From Elusimicrobiota bacterium (lineage in GTDB: Bacteria > Elusimicrobiota > Endomicrobiia > Endomicrobiales > Endomicrobiaceae): 64,000 nucleotides of DNA. Every line of letters starts with the position of its first letter. The first letter of the stretch is position 1. The position numbers were made by a program, and so were the translations under genes. The stretch is taken from assembly GCA_017528425.1 (NCBI GenBank), contig JAFXOV010000016.1:1-64000 (forward strand). The letters are read 5' to 3'. Of the stretch, positions 63,128 through 64,000 are shown in pieces. The notes beneath the pieces are model-generated. The model saw nothing but the letters and a program-made list of their open reading frames with translations, was not told the DNA's origin and did no database searches.

Positions 63128-64000
63128 ATTTCTTTATTTCTTTGTACAACTTATCTGCGTTTATAAAGCGCTCATCCTTTATATTTTCTAACCAGAAATT
63201 CTTTATATTTTCCGAAATATCCAATTTGCCGTTACCCCAGGCATACTGTTCAAACATTGGTTGTTCATCCCAGTTAGCATTAATGTAACATAAAGCTTTT
63301 ACATCTTTACTTTGAATAAATTTAAACAATATCCTGTACCATTTTATTTTGTCTGCTTCTGTTGCATTTGTACCTAATGAGGGGGAACATTCTGCAATCA
63401 TAAGAGGTTTGTTATGAGCTTTTGTAAATTGCACCATCGGGAACCACTGCGGATTTGCAAAATAAGATATTGCGCACCAATCAACATATTCGTCTCCCGG
63501 ATACCATTGCTCTATTCCTTTTGGAGCATACGAAGCATACGAATGCCAAACGTAAGCAACATTTTTTACTTTTTGTTCATCGAGTTTTTCTACTATATAT
63601 CTAAATGCTTGTTTATAAAGTTCAGGATCATAATTGTTTTCCGGAAAATCAAATTCGTAACCTATTCTTAAAAATACCGGGACTTTTGTTTTTGTTATCC
63701 ATTCACCTAACTTCTTTATATTCTCATCTAAAGAACCGTCAACAACCGAATCCAAAGAACCGACCAAAAATAAACCTATTTGAAGTGCTGCTTTCTTATA
63801 ATTTTGTAATATAAAGTTGCCGGACATTGCACCTGTTCCGTACTCAACATCTTCTTCCAACCCTTCCAAATTTTGTAAAGAAGTGTAAATCATAAAACCT
63901 GCCGGTGTTTTTCCGTTTATTTCAACGAACTCTTTGCTGTCGTTATTGTTTTGACCGCAGAAAAGTAAAGTCTTGTTATCGGAAGGAACAAACTTTCCCG
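63126..64000 (-). CDS. GH26-like glycoside hydrolase, 5'-truncated by the window
   Basis: About 290 C-terminal residues are visible; the frame runs off the window (last full codon at 63996-63998). The sequence resembles a (beta/alpha)8 GH26-type hydrolase: VFLRIGYEFDFPENN would carry the acid/base Glu, AYVWHSYASYAP follows, and LMIAECSPSLG would carry the nucleophile Glu. The domain ends with GNGKLDISENIKNFW. The family includes beta-mannanases and related endo-glycanases. The substrate cannot be named. A signal peptide, if present, is outside the window. Confidence 0.7.
   Translation of the reverse strand, partial: GKFVPSDNKTLLFCGQNNNDSKEFVEINGKTPAGFMIYTSLQNLEGLEEDVEYGTGAMSGNFILQNYKKAALQIGLFLVGSLDSVVDGSLDENIKKLGEWITKTKVPVFLRIGYEFDFPENNYDPELYKQAFRYIVEKLDEQKVKNVAYVWHSYASYAPKGIEQWYPGDEYVDWCAISYFANPQWFPMVQFTKAHNKPLMIAECSPSLGTNATEADKIKWYRILFKFIQSKDVKALCYINANWDEQPMFEQYAWGNGKLDISENIKNFWLENIKDERFINADKLYKEIKK

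Overview
The window looks like a chromosome segment of a low-GC, diderm, strictly fermentative bacterium. Evidence for two membranes: a TolC/RND efflux system, an Mla-type MCE protein, an autotransporter, Lnt and several lipoproteins. Evidence for anaerobic H2 metabolism: a Rex-linked three-subunit [FeFe]-hydrogenase. Together with a type IV prepilin-like protein and giant secreted-looking proteins, this fits the Elusimicrobiota (Endomicrobium-like) best. That placement is inference from gene content and composition; no rRNA or marker gene settles it. I see no rRNA, tRNA, CRISPR array, insertion sequence or prophage.

Layout. (1) 1-14953: the 3' 4,983 codons of a giant gene whose start lies outside the window. 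It has ~94-residue N-terminal repeats, a long hydrophobic/glycine-zipper region, a SecA/DEAD-like motor and a C39-like cysteine-peptidase module near the C-terminus. (2) 15042-18524: lnt, lexA with a small membrane protein, a CpXC protein and a membrane protein. (3) 18531-27645: a tolC-MFP-RND-RND efflux operon with its own promoter and terminator. (4) 27664-35371, minus strand: small secreted protein, aroK, aroC, radA, an mlaD-type gene with a predicted outer-membrane barrel, mlaF, a DUF1844 gene and gltX. (5) 35522-39925: a His-rich LTXXQ-like secreted protein and a convergent Pmp-like autotransporter. (6) 40186-42748: hisG, cvpA-like and DUF1015 genes. (7) 42892-55359: a small membrane protein, then a second giant gene (3,982 aa). 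That protein has a signal peptide, a Tiki/ChaN-like domain, a caspase-like Cys/His domain, a split CPBP intramembrane-protease core and an interrupted HD-GYP domain. (8) 55495-61481: a lipoprotein, an orphan domain related to hydrogenase-linked SpoIIE proteins, and hydA-hydB-hydC-rex. (9) 61712-64000: an M48 lipoprotein peptidase, a prepilin-like protein and the 3' part of a GH26-like gene.

How the parts fit. HydABC can reoxidise NADH and ferredoxin to H2 under Rex control, as in a fermenter. The efflux operon, MlaD/MlaF, Lnt, M48 peptidase and autotransporter maintain or decorate a two-membrane envelope. The two giant genes are the unusual content. Both combine putative protease domains with nucleotide-, phosphodiester- or translocation-related domains, and both seem to have ends whose base and codon use differs from their middles. 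Several genes have a TATAAT box only 6-9 nt before the ATG, suggesting leaderless transcripts, and one GC-core terminator hairpin recurs at four loci.
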